A stretch of 8,524 nt of DNA from Bacillota bacterium (GTDB lineage Bacteria; Bacillota; Clostridia; Christensenellales; CAG-138): contig JAEWYV010000298.1 of NCBI GenBank assembly GCA_023458615.1, forward strand, positions 1-8,524. The letters run 5' to 3'. Shown one piece after another: positions 1 to 6,265 of the stretch (position 1 is its first letter; every line of letters begins with the position of its first letter). The position numbers and the translations under genes are program-made. The notes beneath the pieces are model-generated. The model saw nothing but the letters and a program-made list of their open reading frames with translations. It made no database searches and had not been told where the DNA came from.

Positions 1-206
1 AGCGCCAGCGATTGAATCTCACGCGCTTCATCGCCCATTACATGCAGAAATGAACCTGCGCCGCGTCGCGCCCAGAGCAGCGCCTCTTCCCGCGGGACGT
101 AGGCATAGGGCACCTGCACCATCTGCGCGGCCTTCTCTTCCAGCGTCATTTGACATAGAAGTTCCTCCACGCGGAACTCGATTTTGGGGTCATGATATTG
201 ATTCAT
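1..206 (-). CDS. Glycoside hydrolase family 3 enzyme, N-terminal fragment
   Basis: Partial gene that runs off the left edge; 68 complete codons are visible. The translation begins MNQYHDPKIEFRVEELL and continues with CQMTLEEKAAQMVQVP, then a GSFLHVMGDEAREIQ segment. The first part matches the opening helix of GH3 beta-glucosidases/beta-xylosidases (RVEDLLxxMTLEEKxxQM). The second matches the loop before the first beta strand of the (beta/alpha)8 domain. GH3 enzymes remove glucose, xylose or similar residues from the non-reducing ends of oligosaccharides by a retaining mechanism. No signal peptide is seen, so a cytoplasmic enzyme acting on imported oligosaccharides is likely. The catalytic Asp and acid/base lie outside the window, so substrate cannot be judged. 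The start at 206 is chosen because AGGAG sits six bases upstream; an in-frame ATG at 254 would add 16 residues unlike the family and has a poorer ribosome site. The gene follows DUF1576 by about 95 bases with no terminator seen between, so cotranscription is possible. Confidence 0.86.
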   Translation of the reverse strand, partial: MNQYHDPKIEFRVEELLCQMTLEEKAAQMVQVPYAYVPREEALLWARRGAGSFLHVMGDEAREIQSLA

Positions 207-212
207 CCGTTG

Positions 213-217
213 CTCCT
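213..217 (-). promoter_or_regulatory. Ribosome binding site that sets the GH3 start
   Basis: The minus strand reads AGGAG followed by six bases (CAACGG) and ATG at 206. This is a strong Shine-Dalgarno match with good spacing. It favours the start at 206 over the upstream in-frame ATG at 254, which is preceded only by GGAAACCT close to the start codon. Confidence 0.7.
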
Positions 218-300
218 TGCGCACCCCTTGCTTTACAGGATGTGCGATATCCATAGGTTTCCTTCAAAATGACACCGATACAGAAATGTCTTGCTTGTTT

Positions 301-1740
301 TCATGTTTCTCCCGAGGCTTGACCACCGGGTTGATTTTCTCTGACCCGCCTGCCACCTGCCAGCGCATCCATCAGTGGTACAAGAAACGCCGCAACAATG
401 CCGGTGGAAAATCCGGTGTTATACAGGTTCATGCCGCCGTGCAACACACCGGAGCAGAGCGCAACGGAGGAATTGAGAAATCCTGCAACCACGCCCCATA
501 TCCAACCGTAATGCCCCGCGATGGGCGCAAGGCTCGTACCAAAAAGTGCCGCAAGCAGCACGGAGGGATCGTCGATATTCCAAACCTTCGTGAGGCTGCC
601 AAGCACCACGCCAAGCAGGACGGGAGTCACGTTTGCCGCGTGCTTTCCGCAGGCGCCAAAGCCAACGATGGTCAGAATTCCACCGATGGTCGGCCCGTTG
701 AGTGGTCCGCCGACCAGAAGGACATAGCCTGTCGCCACGAGGCCGTTGATCCCCATATTGATCAGCGATGCGCACACGCCGCCAATCTGAAGAAAATCAC
801 TCTCAAATACGCCGGCAGAGGCAAAGATTACACGAAGCCCCGCGATTTGCCCACGTCCGTAAAAAAGGCCGAGTAGGATCAAAAACAAAAATAGAATTCC
901 AAGAAACACGCCAAACAGCCGGTCGTTTCCCGTACTCCAGATTAAATTGCTGCCCGTAACATATCCGTAGGATTTCAACAGCGAGACATAAACCGTTCCC
1001 AGAATGCCCGCTGAGAAGCCGACATTATATAGACTGAATCCCCGATGTACACTCTTCAAATGCGCGGCAAGCGGCGGAATCATCAGTCCCGCACTCACGC
1101 CGACCAGAAAGCCGAGAACTACGCCAATGCGACCCGGCAAGTGCAGCACAAAGGCAAATTCGGTTACGATAGGGGCGAGCGCCGTTGCAAAGAGCGCAGT
1201 ATGAACATGCTGCCGAAACGGCTCCTTCTTCAGCCGCGCATAGAACCCTGTGCCAAGGATGATGGGCCAAACGTTATAGATATTCTTCCCAAACAGGCCG
1301 AAACTACCCATGAGGAACACGGCGGCAATGGTGATTCCGCGCGCTTGTGCACGGATGCCGCAGAGCAGGCCTACGGTTGCCAGCATCAGAAGCCCTGCGT
1401 TGACAAAGGCAACGCCAACGCCGCCGAGTGCAACATAGTCCGTAATGAGGATGTTTGTCGAACCAATGATGCGCCCAAACCCGGCGAGAATCTCGCGCGG
1501 TGAATCCTGCAAACATCCAAACGCGATAAACATAACGGCGATGCAGGACATTACGCCATATAGAAATGCGTTTGTTTCCGGATTGCGCAGCCGTGATTTA
1601 AAAGGGTTTTTCCATCCGTTCTGCCGCGCGATTGAAGCGGCTACCTGCGCATCGGCTCTGTTGTCTATTGGCTTGATCCTATCTATTCCCCCTGACAATT
1701 GAGTTGGGATATTGTTATGTATAACGAATGATCGATGCAT
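301..1740 (-). CDS. DUF1576-family polytopic membrane protein
   Basis: A 479-residue protein with a ~55-residue hydrophilic, basic N-terminus, then many hydrophobic segments (about 10-12) and a short polar C-terminus. I recognise it as DUF1576 (PF07613-type) from the GKNIYNVWPIILG and LYNxGFSxGI motifs. The family has no established function; the fold suggests a transporter. The two halves are homologous. Residues 101-120 pair with 315-334, GLFGKNIYNVWPIILG (148-163) with GACGKHAANVTPVLLG (362-377), ALFATALAPI (182-191) with ALFGTSLAPI (398-407), and FSLYNVGFSAGI (235-246) with MNLYNTGFSTGI (437-448). The repeated GK, YN and GFS residues are candidates for a substrate or ion site at a pseudo-twofold axis. 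The start at 1740 has AAGG about ten bases upstream. No in-frame Met follows until the first membrane segment, so the N-terminus could be shorter if GTG or TTG is used. A terminator upstream (1889-1917) separates it from sulP, so it needs its own promoter in 1741-1888, where I see only a weak TTGACG/GAAATT pair (1796-1824). Confidence 0.85.
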   Translation of the reverse strand: MHRSFVIHNNIPTQLSGGIDRIKPIDNRADAQVAASIARQNGWKNPFKSRLRNPETNAFLYGVMSCIAVMFIAFGCLQDSPREILAGFGRIIGSTNILITDYVALGGVGVAFVNAGLLMLATVGLLCGIRAQARGITIAAVFLMGSFGLFGKNIYNVWPIILGTGFYARLKKEPFRQHVHTALFATALAPIVTEFAFVLHLPGRIGVVLGFLVGVSAGLMIPPLAAHLKSVHRGFSLYNVGFSAGILGTVYVSLLKSYGYVTGSNLIWSTGNDRLFGVFLGILFLFLILLGLFYGRGQIAGLRVIFASAGVFESDFLQIGGVCASLINMGINGLVATGYVLLVGGPLNGPTIGGILTIVGFGACGKHAANVTPVLLGVVLGSLTKVWNIDDPSVLLAALFGTSLAPIAGHYGWIWGVVAGFLNSSVALCSGVLHGGMNLYNTGFSTGIVAAFLVPLMDALAGGRRVRENQPGGQASGET

Positions 1741-1888
1741 GGTCTATTTACCTTCAACCGTTCTACTGCGGCGTGCCCTTCTACCGAACCAGCACAATTT
1801 CCTAGCAGGGTTTGCTATCGTCAAAATCATCGTAACACGCCGCACCATTCTTGCGCCAGAAAAACCGTCTCAACAAACCACAAATATC

Positions 1889-1917
1889 AAAAAAGCGAAG
1901 GCGCTTCGCCCTCGCTT
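1889..1917 (-). terminator. Intrinsic terminator of the SulP gene
   Basis: On the minus strand an 11-bp stem (AAGCGAGGGCG paired with CGCCTTCGCTT, one G-U pair, three-base loop) runs directly into a run of six T, counting the last two stem bases. It begins 15 bases after the sulP stop codon. This is a textbook rho-independent terminator, and it separates sulP from DUF1576. Confidence 0.92.
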
Positions 1918-1932
1918 GGTTGCCTGTTCTGA

Positions 1933-3579
1933 TTATGCGTCCGCTTGGCAGCCGCAGTCTACCGTCAGCGCGCGGTCAATGCTCCAATAGACGTTCTCCT
2001 CGCCGATGAGCGCAAGGATGCCGCTGCGCTCCATGGTTCTGCGCGTTTCGCTGGAAAGGCCGCAGGCGCCGACACGGATGCCGCGCGCATGCAGCGCATG
2101 GATGACGCCTTCAAACGCCTGCGCACAGGAGACATCCAGATAGGACACCCCGCGCATAGAGAAGAACACCGCGTCACACCCTTCCGGAATACTCGCGGGA
2201 ATCGCCTCCACCGCCTGTGTGTTGGCAAAGATCATTGCGCCGGATAGGTAAACCACGCGCGCGTTGCCATATTTGCGGCAGATCTCTTCGCCATCCGCGC
2301 TCAGACGGGTTGCATCCACAGCCTCGATATTGATCTCGATCTTGGAGAGCCTGCGCACGAGCAGCAGCAGCGCCACCAGAACGCCAAGCGCGATGGCAGT
2401 GGTCAAATCAAACACCACGGTCGCAACCATGGTCACGAGATATTTCAGGATTGCGCCCTTAAACTTGCGGGAGAACATATAACGAATGGCATGCCACTCG
2501 TTCATCCGAAACGCGGTAACCATCAGCACGCCCGCCAGCGCGGCGAGCGGTATGGCAGACATGACGGGCGCAAGCAGAAACATGGAGACCACGAGCACAA
2601 GCGCATGAATGATGCCGGTCAATCGCGTAACCGCACCGCTTTTGACCGCGACGCTCGTGCGCGCGATGGCGGCGGTTGCAGGGATTCCCCCGAAGAACGG
2701 AACCACGATGTTGCCAATGCCCTGAGCGATCAATTCCTGATCGCTGTTGAAAGCCTTTCCGGTCATGCGCGAGGCACTGGAGCCGCAGAGCAGGCTCTCG
2801 ATCATGCCCAGCATAGCGATGCTAAACGCAGGCGAGAGCAGATGCAGCAGGGTCTTGACGTCGATTTCGGAAAAATTCAAACGCTCGGCGGGCAACAGCG
2901 TTTTCGGGATTTTGCCAACGCGCGCCACATCAAAGTTTAACAGGCCGACAAACGCGGTCGCCAGAATGATGGCAATCAGCGAACCTGGCACGACGGCATT
3001 CCATTTTTTCGGGTAGGCGATCATAAAGAGAATCACAAACAGCCCGATGCAGAGCGCGTAGAGATTTGGATGAAAGCCCAGCTCGGCATAACTCGCGATG
3101 CGGTCAATCAGATTTTCGCCAACCGACTTCACACCAAACAGGTTATCGAGCTGCCCCGCTGCGATGAGAATCGCAATGCCGGAGGTAAACCCCGTGATGA
3201 CCGGAGCCGGAATATAGGCCGTCATTTTACCGAGGCGCAAAACGCCCGCAAGCAACAGGAAGATGCCTGCAAGCAGCGTGGCTAAAAACACACCCTGCAT
3301 CTGATATTTGGAGACGATGGAGACAAGGATGGCCGCCATCGCGCCCGTTGGACCAGAGATTTGAAAAAAAGCGCCGGAGAGGGAACCGATGACCACGCCC
3401 GCGATGATTGCGGTGATCAACCCTGCGGCGGCATCCGCCCCGCTGCTGACGCCAAATGCCAGCGCGAGCGGCAGGGCAACCGCTGCGACGGTGACACCCG
3501 CCATCAAGTCTCGTGAAAAGGATTTCGCATTGTAGCCGGAAAATTCCTGCTTCAAGCTGGCGATAAAACTTCGAATCAT
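1933..3579 (-). CDS. SulP/SLC26-family inorganic anion transporter with STAS domain
   Basis: A 548-residue secondary transporter of the SulP family, whose members move sulfate, bicarbonate, chloride or dicarboxylates across the cytoplasmic membrane. Family marks are DLMAGVTVAAVALPLALAFG (24-43), the ISGPTGAMAA loop (74-83), PAPVITGFTSGIAILI (124-139), the acidic residue in AMLGMIESLL (255-264; E261), and GGIPATAAIARTSV (297-310). About a dozen hydrophobic segments end near residue 410. A cytoplasmic STAS domain follows at about 438-540 (VVYLSGAMIFAN, then FFSMRGVSYLDVSCAQAF). Length and domain order are normal. The substrate cannot be read from the sequence; bicarbonate and sulfate are both plausible, and no sulfate-assimilation or carbonic anhydrase gene is adjacent. 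The start at 3579 has GAGGAG 14 bases upstream, which is longer than usual; no better in-frame start is present. The transcription unit looks monocistronic: promoter at 3620-3648 and terminator at 1889-1917. Confidence 0.95.
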   Translation of the reverse strand: MIRSFIASLKQEFSGYNAKSFSRDLMAGVTVAAVALPLALAFGVSSGADAAAGLITAIIAGVVIGSLSGAFFQISGPTGAMAAILVSIVSKYQMQGVFLATLLAGIFLLLAGVLRLGKMTAYIPAPVITGFTSGIAILIAAGQLDNLFGVKSVGENLIDRIASYAELGFHPNLYALCIGLFVILFMIAYPKKWNAVVPGSLIAIILATAFVGLLNFDVARVGKIPKTLLPAERLNFSEIDVKTLLHLLSPAFSIAMLGMIESLLCGSSASRMTGKAFNSDQELIAQGIGNIVVPFFGGIPATAAIARTSVAVKSGAVTRLTGIIHALVLVVSMFLLAPVMSAIPLAALAGVLMVTAFRMNEWHAIRYMFSRKFKGAILKYLVTMVATVVFDLTTAIALGVLVALLLLVRRLSKIEINIEAVDATRLSADGEEICRKYGNARVVYLSGAMIFANTQAVEAIPASIPEGCDAVFFSMRGVSYLDVSCAQAFEGVIHALHARGIRVGACGLSSETRRTMERSGILALIGEENVYWSIDRALTVDCGCQADA

Positions 3580-3619
3580 AACTACCGTTTCTGCTCCTCA
3601 AAAATCAATACCGCCCGCT

Positions 3620-3648
3620 AGTATACGCTGAACGAAGTCCTTTTTCAA
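3620..3648 (-). promoter_or_regulatory. Near-consensus SigA-type promoter for the SulP gene
   Basis: The minus strand reads TTGAAA (3643-3648), a 17-base spacer, then TATACT (3620-3625). Each hexamer matches consensus at five of six positions. Transcription would begin near 3613, giving a leader of about 34 bases that contains GAGGAG (3594-3599). A second, weaker pair, TTGAGT/TATGCT with 17-base spacing, lies about 60 bases further upstream. Confidence 0.75.
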
Positions 3649-3756
3649 TATATTATATTGTTAATTCGCCTGTTTTCCTGTGCCTTAAAGCATAAGACCA
3701 CGTGTCCACACACTCAAGAAGTCAACAGACGAAGGCATGTGCTAGAGGCACACGTG

Positions 3757-4323
3757 TTACCGTGCCGCGTCGTGGGCTGAGCTCTGCGTGCCATGCGCCG
3801 CGTTACTGCGGGAGAAAAACGCCTCCCGAGAGAGTGAAAATCGCAAACATGCCCCCGCCTCCTCCACGCGAGAGAACCCCGCGTGTGTAAAGAGGCGGAT
3901 GGAGCGCGCGTTCTCGCGATGGATGGTTGCGATCAGGCGATGAGTCTGCATTTCCCGCCGAAGGAAGCATTCGGCAAGCGCAAGCCGGATGGCATGCGCG
4001 CCGCAACCATGCCCCCATAGTGACTCCTCGCCGATGACAACAACAATCTCTCGCTCCCCCTCCTCCCGCACAGGCCGCAGGGAGACATAGCCAATCGGTT
4101 CCCCGGAGTGCAGGGAGACGATGTAAAACCGCGCGTCGCGATTGAGCCGCATGGCAAGCATCGGCTCCGGCGTGGTTTCAGCCATCGTCTGCAAAGCGCC
4201 GGAAATGGACACGTGTTCGTTTAAAAACCGTGTCACATCCGGATTCTGCATCCAGCGGGACATAGACAGGACATCTCGTTTTGTAATTTCTGACCGCAAA
4301 AAAATAGAAGCGGCTTTCTTCAT
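3757..4323 (-). CDS. GNAT-family N-acetyltransferase
   Basis: A 188-residue cytoplasmic protein of the GCN5-related acetyltransferase fold, which transfers an acetyl group from acetyl-CoA to an amine. The N-terminal part (LRSEITKRDVLSMSRWMQNP, 9-28) resembles the RimJ/RimL-like subgroup. Strand beta4 and the acetyl-CoA loop follow: VVVIGEESLWGHGCGAHAIR (94-113), where GHGCGAH is the motif-A pyrophosphate loop, then HRLIATIHRENARSIRLFTH and AGFSRVEEAG (128-157), the usual motif B. RimJ/RimL relatives act on ribosomal-protein N-termini or on small amines; the substrate here is unknown. The last ~20 residues (SRSNAAHGTQSSAHDAAR) lie beyond the domain and look unstructured. The start has AGAGG eight bases upstream. 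The gene lies 197 bases after rsgI, so it probably has its own promoter. That gap holds a dyad (4382-4420), a perfect TTGACA (4401-4406) without a matching -10 box, and a TATAAT (4469-4474) without a good -35. There is no clear terminator before sulP. Confidence 0.85.
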   Translation of the reverse strand: MKKAASIFLRSEITKRDVLSMSRWMQNPDVTRFLNEHVSISGALQTMAETTPEPMLAMRLNRDARFYIVSLHSGEPIGYVSLRPVREEGEREIVVVIGEESLWGHGCGAHAIRLALAECFLRREMQTHRLIATIHRENARSIRLFTHAGFSRVEEAGACLRFSLSREAFFSRSNAAHGTQSSAHDAAR

Positions 4324-4381
4324 ATCGCTTACCTCTCGGCACCATACTGAAAAGCCCTTCTTTGCGTTTGCAACGACGGTT

Positions 4382-4420
4382 CTTTTACTGGGTATAAAAT
4401 TGTCAATGAACGGGTAAAAG
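4382..4420. repeat. Spaced inverted repeat upstream of the GNAT gene
   Basis: CTTTTAC (4382-4388) and GTAAAAG (4414-4420) form a perfect 7-bp inverted repeat separated by 25 bases. On the minus strand the spacer contains a perfect TTGACA (4401-4406) followed by TTTTATACCC. The arrangement could be an operator or a loop in the leader of the GNAT transcript, but seven base pairs at this spacing can also arise by chance in AT-rich DNA. Confidence 0.3.
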
Positions 4421-4520
4421 GCACCCGCATGTCCTATGTTAGCAAATCAACCCGAGGAATGCAATCAATTATAACTGTTATATCACGTTTTGCACAGTTT
4501 TCTCACGCAGGCGGCGGCTG

Positions 4521-5459
4521 TTAGTCGCGTTCATCGCGATTTCCACCGCCGCTGCCGCCTTTATCGCTCGGCTTTTCCTGGGTTTCACCGCCCTCCGCGC
4601 CTGAGCGTGGCTTCTCTGCCTGTCCGCCATTCTCCTCCGCGCGCTTATCGCTGCCATCTTCCGAATCCTTCTTCGCATCCGGTTGTTGCGTTGACCCTGG
4701 GGACTCTTTCTCATCATCCTCGTACTTTGGATGCGACTTCGTCTCAGCAATGATTTCGCGCACCGGCTTGCCGACCCAATCCTCAGGATCAATCTTCTTC
4801 TCATCACCAGAAGCGTCTTCCAGCTGCTCAATCAGATAATATTTTCCTGCGCTGGTGCCTAGTGTATGGGCATGCTCCACTTCATCTGGCGTTACGGAAA
4901 CGGAGTATACGGTCAGGTCGCCCTGCCTGCTGACAAGCGCGTTCAAGCGCTGGGCAAGCGCCTCGGCGTGCCGCGTGTTTCCGGCAGATGCGGAGAGCAT
5001 CACGTCGTTTTCCGTCGCTTCCGCCAGATAGCCATTCTCACGCAAGGTCACGATGGTCGCATCAATTGCATCCTCCACAGGGCGATAAAGCAGCGCCTGC
5101 TTATCCATACCTTCGAGTATCTTGCCGCCGTCGTCGTTGACCGCGGTGATGTTCAGCACGCGATCAAAGGCATTGATCGAATACTCAATGGAAGGGTTCA
5201 CATCCAGACTCACCACACCAGCGGGGGTGATATATCCTTTCCATCCTCCAAGGAACAGCAGGAGAAAGCCTGCCGCCATCGCGACAACCGCGCCTAAGCG
5301 TCTGCTTCTACTTCTGCTTGGCATACGATCGGGGAGCACAATGCTCTGCCCAACAGCGTAGCCGTCATTTGGTACGCGGATAAACGAACCGTCGCGCGTC
5401 AATGCGGCGGCGTATTTGCCGCGAATCTCCATTATGACTGCGCTCTTTTGCTCCTTCAT
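4521..5459 (-). CDS. rsgI: RsgI-type transmembrane anti-sigma factor
   Basis: A 312-residue single-pass membrane protein expected to hold SigI inactive. Residues 1-45 form the cytoplasmic RsgI N-terminal domain (KSAVIMEIRGKYAAALTRDG), followed by a basic stretch and one membrane helix at about 55-72. The ectodomain opens with VSLDVNPSIEYSIN (83-96). In clostridial RsgI proteins the Asn-Pro bond in this motif (here N88-P89) is broken by autoproteolysis, which primes regulated intramembrane proteolysis. The folded ectodomain runs to about residue 212 (SAGKYYLIEQL). After a linker, residues 245-312 are rich in Glu, Asp, Lys, Gly and Ser and look disordered. No carbohydrate-binding module or enzyme domain is present, unlike many cellulolytic-clostridium RsgI proteins and more like the Bacillus one. 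The start at 5459 fits the family N-terminus and overlaps the sigI stop as ATGA, with GGGGGAAAG just upstream. The open frame extends 45 codons further (to 5594), but that part lies inside sigI. Confidence 0.93.
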   Translation of the reverse strand: MKEQKSAVIMEIRGKYAAALTRDGSFIRVPNDGYAVGQSIVLPDRMPSRSRSRRLGAVVAMAAGFLLLFLGGWKGYITPAGVVSLDVNPSIEYSINAFDRVLNITAVNDDGGKILEGMDKQALLYRPVEDAIDATIVTLRENGYLAEATENDVMLSASAGNTRHAEALAQRLNALVSRQGDLTVYSVSVTPDEVEHAHTLGTSAGKYYLIEQLEDASGDEKKIDPEDWVGKPVREIIAETKSHPKYEDDEKESPGSTQQPDAKKDSEDGSDKRAEENGGQAEKPRSGAEGGETQEKPSDKGGSGGGNRDERD

Positions 5460-6169
5460 GCTTCTTTCCCCCGCCCGCCGCGCACGTATCCCTGCAATGC
5501 GGGATAATCCCCCGCGCGGATAACCACCATGGCAATGATATATTTCCGGTATCGTTCCAATATCTTCTGCGAAACGCCCTGTGCAACCAGCCATTTTTGC
5601 GGCAGTTGCAGCGTTCGCCTGAGTTCGTCCCGTTGTTGCTCCGTATCTAGAATAATGTCCGCCGCCTTTTTACAGGCGTTTCGCGTTCGTTCCTGTTCCG
5701 GTGAGCAACTCGTTAAATCGTAAAATCCGAATCCGTATGCGAGCAATTCGTCATTCGCCGCAAGAATTTCATCCTTCAGGGTGCGATCGCCTGCGCGTAA
5801 GCTCTGCGCAATCAGCGAGGCACGCACGGCGTTTGATCCACTCTCCTCCGCCTCGCCTTCCAACAGTTCCGGCGCAACCGAAATCTCCTGTGCCCGCTTT
5901 AGCTCCGCGCGATGCGCGTCGATCAGACCCCGGCGAATCACGATTTCCGCATAGTGTAAAAATGCGCCGCGCTCTACCCGGTAGGTATCGATAGCATGTG
6001 AAAAAGCGCACAAAGCAATCGACCATTCGTCGTCGCTCTTGGTCACAAAGCGGTGCTTTGCGTGGGAGGCGATCCGTAGAATGTTCTTCTCTTGCCGGAT
6101 GATGAGTTCTTCGCGCGCTGCCTCATCCGTTGCCGCCAACAAAGCAAGCGCAGACTCGTCCAGTGCCAT
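5456..6169 (-). CDS. sigI: RNA polymerase sigma factor SigI
   Basis: A 237-residue alternative sigma factor of the SigI group, used in Bacillus for heat/envelope stress and in cellulolytic clostridia for polysaccharide-responsive genes. Region 2 spans about 15-85 and contains KSDDEWSIALCAFSHAIDTY (44-63) and GAFLHYAEIVIRRGLIDAHR (68-87), the core-binding and -10 recognition helices. The SigI-specific C-terminal domain (about 125-230) has AYGFGFYDLTSCSPEQERTR (144-163) and a helix-turn-helix at about 184-212 (LQLPQKWLVAQGVSQKILER), which replaces a classical region 4. Length is normal for the group. The stop codon overlaps the rsgI start, so the two are translationally coupled, as is usual for sigma/anti-sigma pairs. 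The ribosome site is weak: AAGGAAA lies 17 bases before ATG 6169 and only GACGG is nearer, which may keep expression low. A stable hairpin lies 43 bases upstream of the start. Confidence 0.95.
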   Translation of the reverse strand: MALDESALALLAATDEAAREELIIRQEKNILRIASHAKHRFVTKSDDEWSIALCAFSHAIDTYRVERGAFLHYAEIVIRRGLIDAHRAELKRAQEISVAPELLEGEAEESGSNAVRASLIAQSLRAGDRTLKDEILAANDELLAYGFGFYDLTSCSPEQERTRNACKKAADIILDTEQQRDELRRTLQLPQKWLVAQGVSQKILERYRKYIIAMVVIRAGDYPALQGYVRGGRGKEA

Positions 6170-6211
6170 GCCGTCGTGTCGATCCGTTTCCTTGTTATTC
6201 CCGCAAAGTTT

Positions 6212-6245
6212 TTGGGTTACGGGAGCAGAAGCCCCCGTAACCCAA
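6212..6245 (-). other. Long perfect hairpin between the helical-repeat gene and sigI
   Basis: TTGGGTTACGGG (6212-6223) pairs exactly with CCCGTAACCCAA (6234-6245). On the minus-strand transcript the stem continues through a G-U and two G-C pairs, giving about 15 bp with a four-base loop (TTCT). On the plus strand the G-U position is an A-C mismatch, so the structure is better formed in the minus transcript. Downstream on the minus strand is AAAAACTTT, not a U-run, and the plus strand also lacks a trailing U-run. It is therefore not a canonical terminator in either direction. It could block 3' exonucleases, act as an RNase site or a weak terminator, or attenuate read-through into sigI. Confidence 0.7.
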
Positions 6246-6265
6246 TCGTATCATGCTTTACAGGA

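Noticed and set aside
207..254. Longer GH3 start at the ATG at 254
   Set aside because: It would add 16 residues not typical of GH3 and has a weaker ribosome site than the AGGAG before the ATG at 206.
217..876. 219-codon plus-strand open frame opposite DUF1576
   Set aside because: It lies almost wholly opposite a well-supported membrane protein gene, its composition is unlike a real protein, and it is one of several such antisense frames caused by GC-biased codons.
1796..1824. TTGACG/GAAATT pair as the DUF1576 promoter
   Set aside because: The spacing is 17 bases, but the -10 matches only three of six positions, so it is too weak to annotate as a separate feature.
2491..2940. 149-codon plus-strand open frame opposite the SulP gene
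   Set aside because: The SulP translation is complete and matches the family along its length; the antisense product is Arg/His/Asp-rich with no recognisable domain.
3699..4216. Three CACGTG-containing palindromes at 3699, 3750 and 4209
   Set aside because: One lies inside the GNAT coding region, another overlaps its stop codon, and spacing is irregular. Chance in GC-rich DNA is enough to explain them.
5460..5594. N-terminal extension of RsgI by 45 codons to an ATG at 5594
   Set aside because: The added residues do not resemble RsgI and overlap the conserved SigI C-terminus in another frame. The ATGA overlap at 5456-5459 and nearby purine-rich ribosome site explain the start better.
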